From assembly GCA_937983305.1 (NCBI GenBank), contig CALKAJ010000120.1, positions 1 to 6,578 of the forward strand: a DNA stretch of 6,578 nucleotides, given 5' to 3'. A program made the translations under genes and the position numbers. Every line of letters begins with the position of its first letter. Position 1 is the first letter of the stretch. A model generated the notes under the pieces. It was not told where the DNA came from. It worked only from the letters and a program-made list of their open reading frames with translations, and made no database searches. This document shows, piece by piece, positions 6,246 to 6,578 of the stretch. The DNA comes from an uncultured Ignavibacteriota bacterium. Lineage in GTDB: Bacteria; Bacteroidota; Ignavibacteria; Tepidaquicellales; Tepidaquicellaceae.

Positions 6246-6578
6246 ATGAAAAAACATAAAAAATTAAGTACAGTGATTATGGCAATAGTTATTATTGCTA
6301 CCGCTTTTTTATATAATTTGCCCGCATATTCGCAGTTTGGCAAAAACAAAGTTCAGTATAAAACCTTTGATTGGAAATACCTGCAAACAAAGCATTTTGA
6401 TATCTATTTCTATCAGGATGGTTATACTATTGCTGAATTTGCCGCCGTAGTAGCAGAAAGCTCGCTTGCATCTCTTTCAAAAAACATAGATTATTTTATT
6501 TACAACAGAATTCCTTTAATCGTCTTTAATTCACACAATGATTTTCAGCAAAACAATGTTCTGGATGAATTTCTGCCT
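6246..6578 (+). CDS. Exported peptidase-MA/TolB-like protein, N-terminal part
   Basis: The first 111 codons of a gene leaving the right edge. It opens with a signal peptide: basic MKKHKK, a hydrophobic core (about 8-24, VIMAIVIIATAFLY) and an AYS|Q cleavage site after residue 29, so the product is exported to the periplasm or cell surface. The mature start QFGKNKVQYKTFDW, then KHFDIYFYQDG, a helix-rich stretch, and RIPLIVFNSHNDFQQNNV are, from memory, the hallmark N-terminus of large Bacteroidota/Ignavibacteria proteins with a peptidase-MA-like (HExxH) domain followed by a WD40/TolB-type beta-propeller. Both the metal motif and the propeller would lie beyond the window, so catalytic competence cannot be judged. 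ATG at 6246 is the natural start since the signal peptide begins there; there is no Shine-Dalgarno site. It is divergent from the M16 cluster and need not be related in function. Confidence 0.7.
   Translation, partial: MKKHKKLSTVIMAIVIIATAFLYNLPAYSQFGKNKVQYKTFDWKYLQTKHFDIYFYQDGYTIAEFAAVVAESSLASLSKNIDYFIYNRIPLIVFNSHNDFQQNNVLDEFLP

Overview
The window is an AT-rich stretch of bacterial chromosome. It most likely comes from the Bacteroidota / Ignavibacteriota-Chlorobiota side of the FCB group. This is inferred from the HPM (not HPH) form of the L2 active-site loop, the near absence of Shine-Dalgarno sites, and a divergent secreted protein whose N-terminus looks like the peptidase-MA/TolB-like proteins common in those phyla. 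No mobile element, CRISPR array, tRNA or rRNA was found.

Layout. Almost everything is on the minus strand. Read in the direction of transcription (right to left), a compact cluster runs: M16 zinc peptidase 1 (6102-4828), M16 zinc peptidase 2 (4827-3565), a catalytically dead M16 partner (3565-2216) and a MoxR-type AAA+ ATPase (2203-1208). The junctions are TGA|ATG (abutting), TAATG (one-base overlap) and a 12-base gap, so they look like one transcription unit. A 164-base AT-rich gap with a possible promoter follows. Next come rplB (ribosomal protein L2, complete) and the first 72 codons of rpsS (S19), cut by the left edge. At the right edge, a plus-strand gene for an exported protein starts at 6246 and leaves the window. 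It is divided from the M16 cluster by a 143-base, almost pure A/T divergent region.

How the genes fit together. The first two M16 proteins keep the complete zinc site (HLFEH plus a Glu 76 residues later) but have lost the Arg/Tyr substrate-binding pair of the C-terminal half. The third lacks the zinc site but keeps Arg/Tyr. This is the division of labour of heterodimeric M16 peptidases, here with two alternative catalytic chains and one shared partner. MoxR is an ATPase chaperone without its usual DUF58/VWA neighbours.

Points that stand out: the three-chain M16 set; a ribosomal fragment in which L2 is not preceded by rplW (L23); an S19 reading frame that leaves the family consensus after residue 54; and TTG as the only workable start of two genes.
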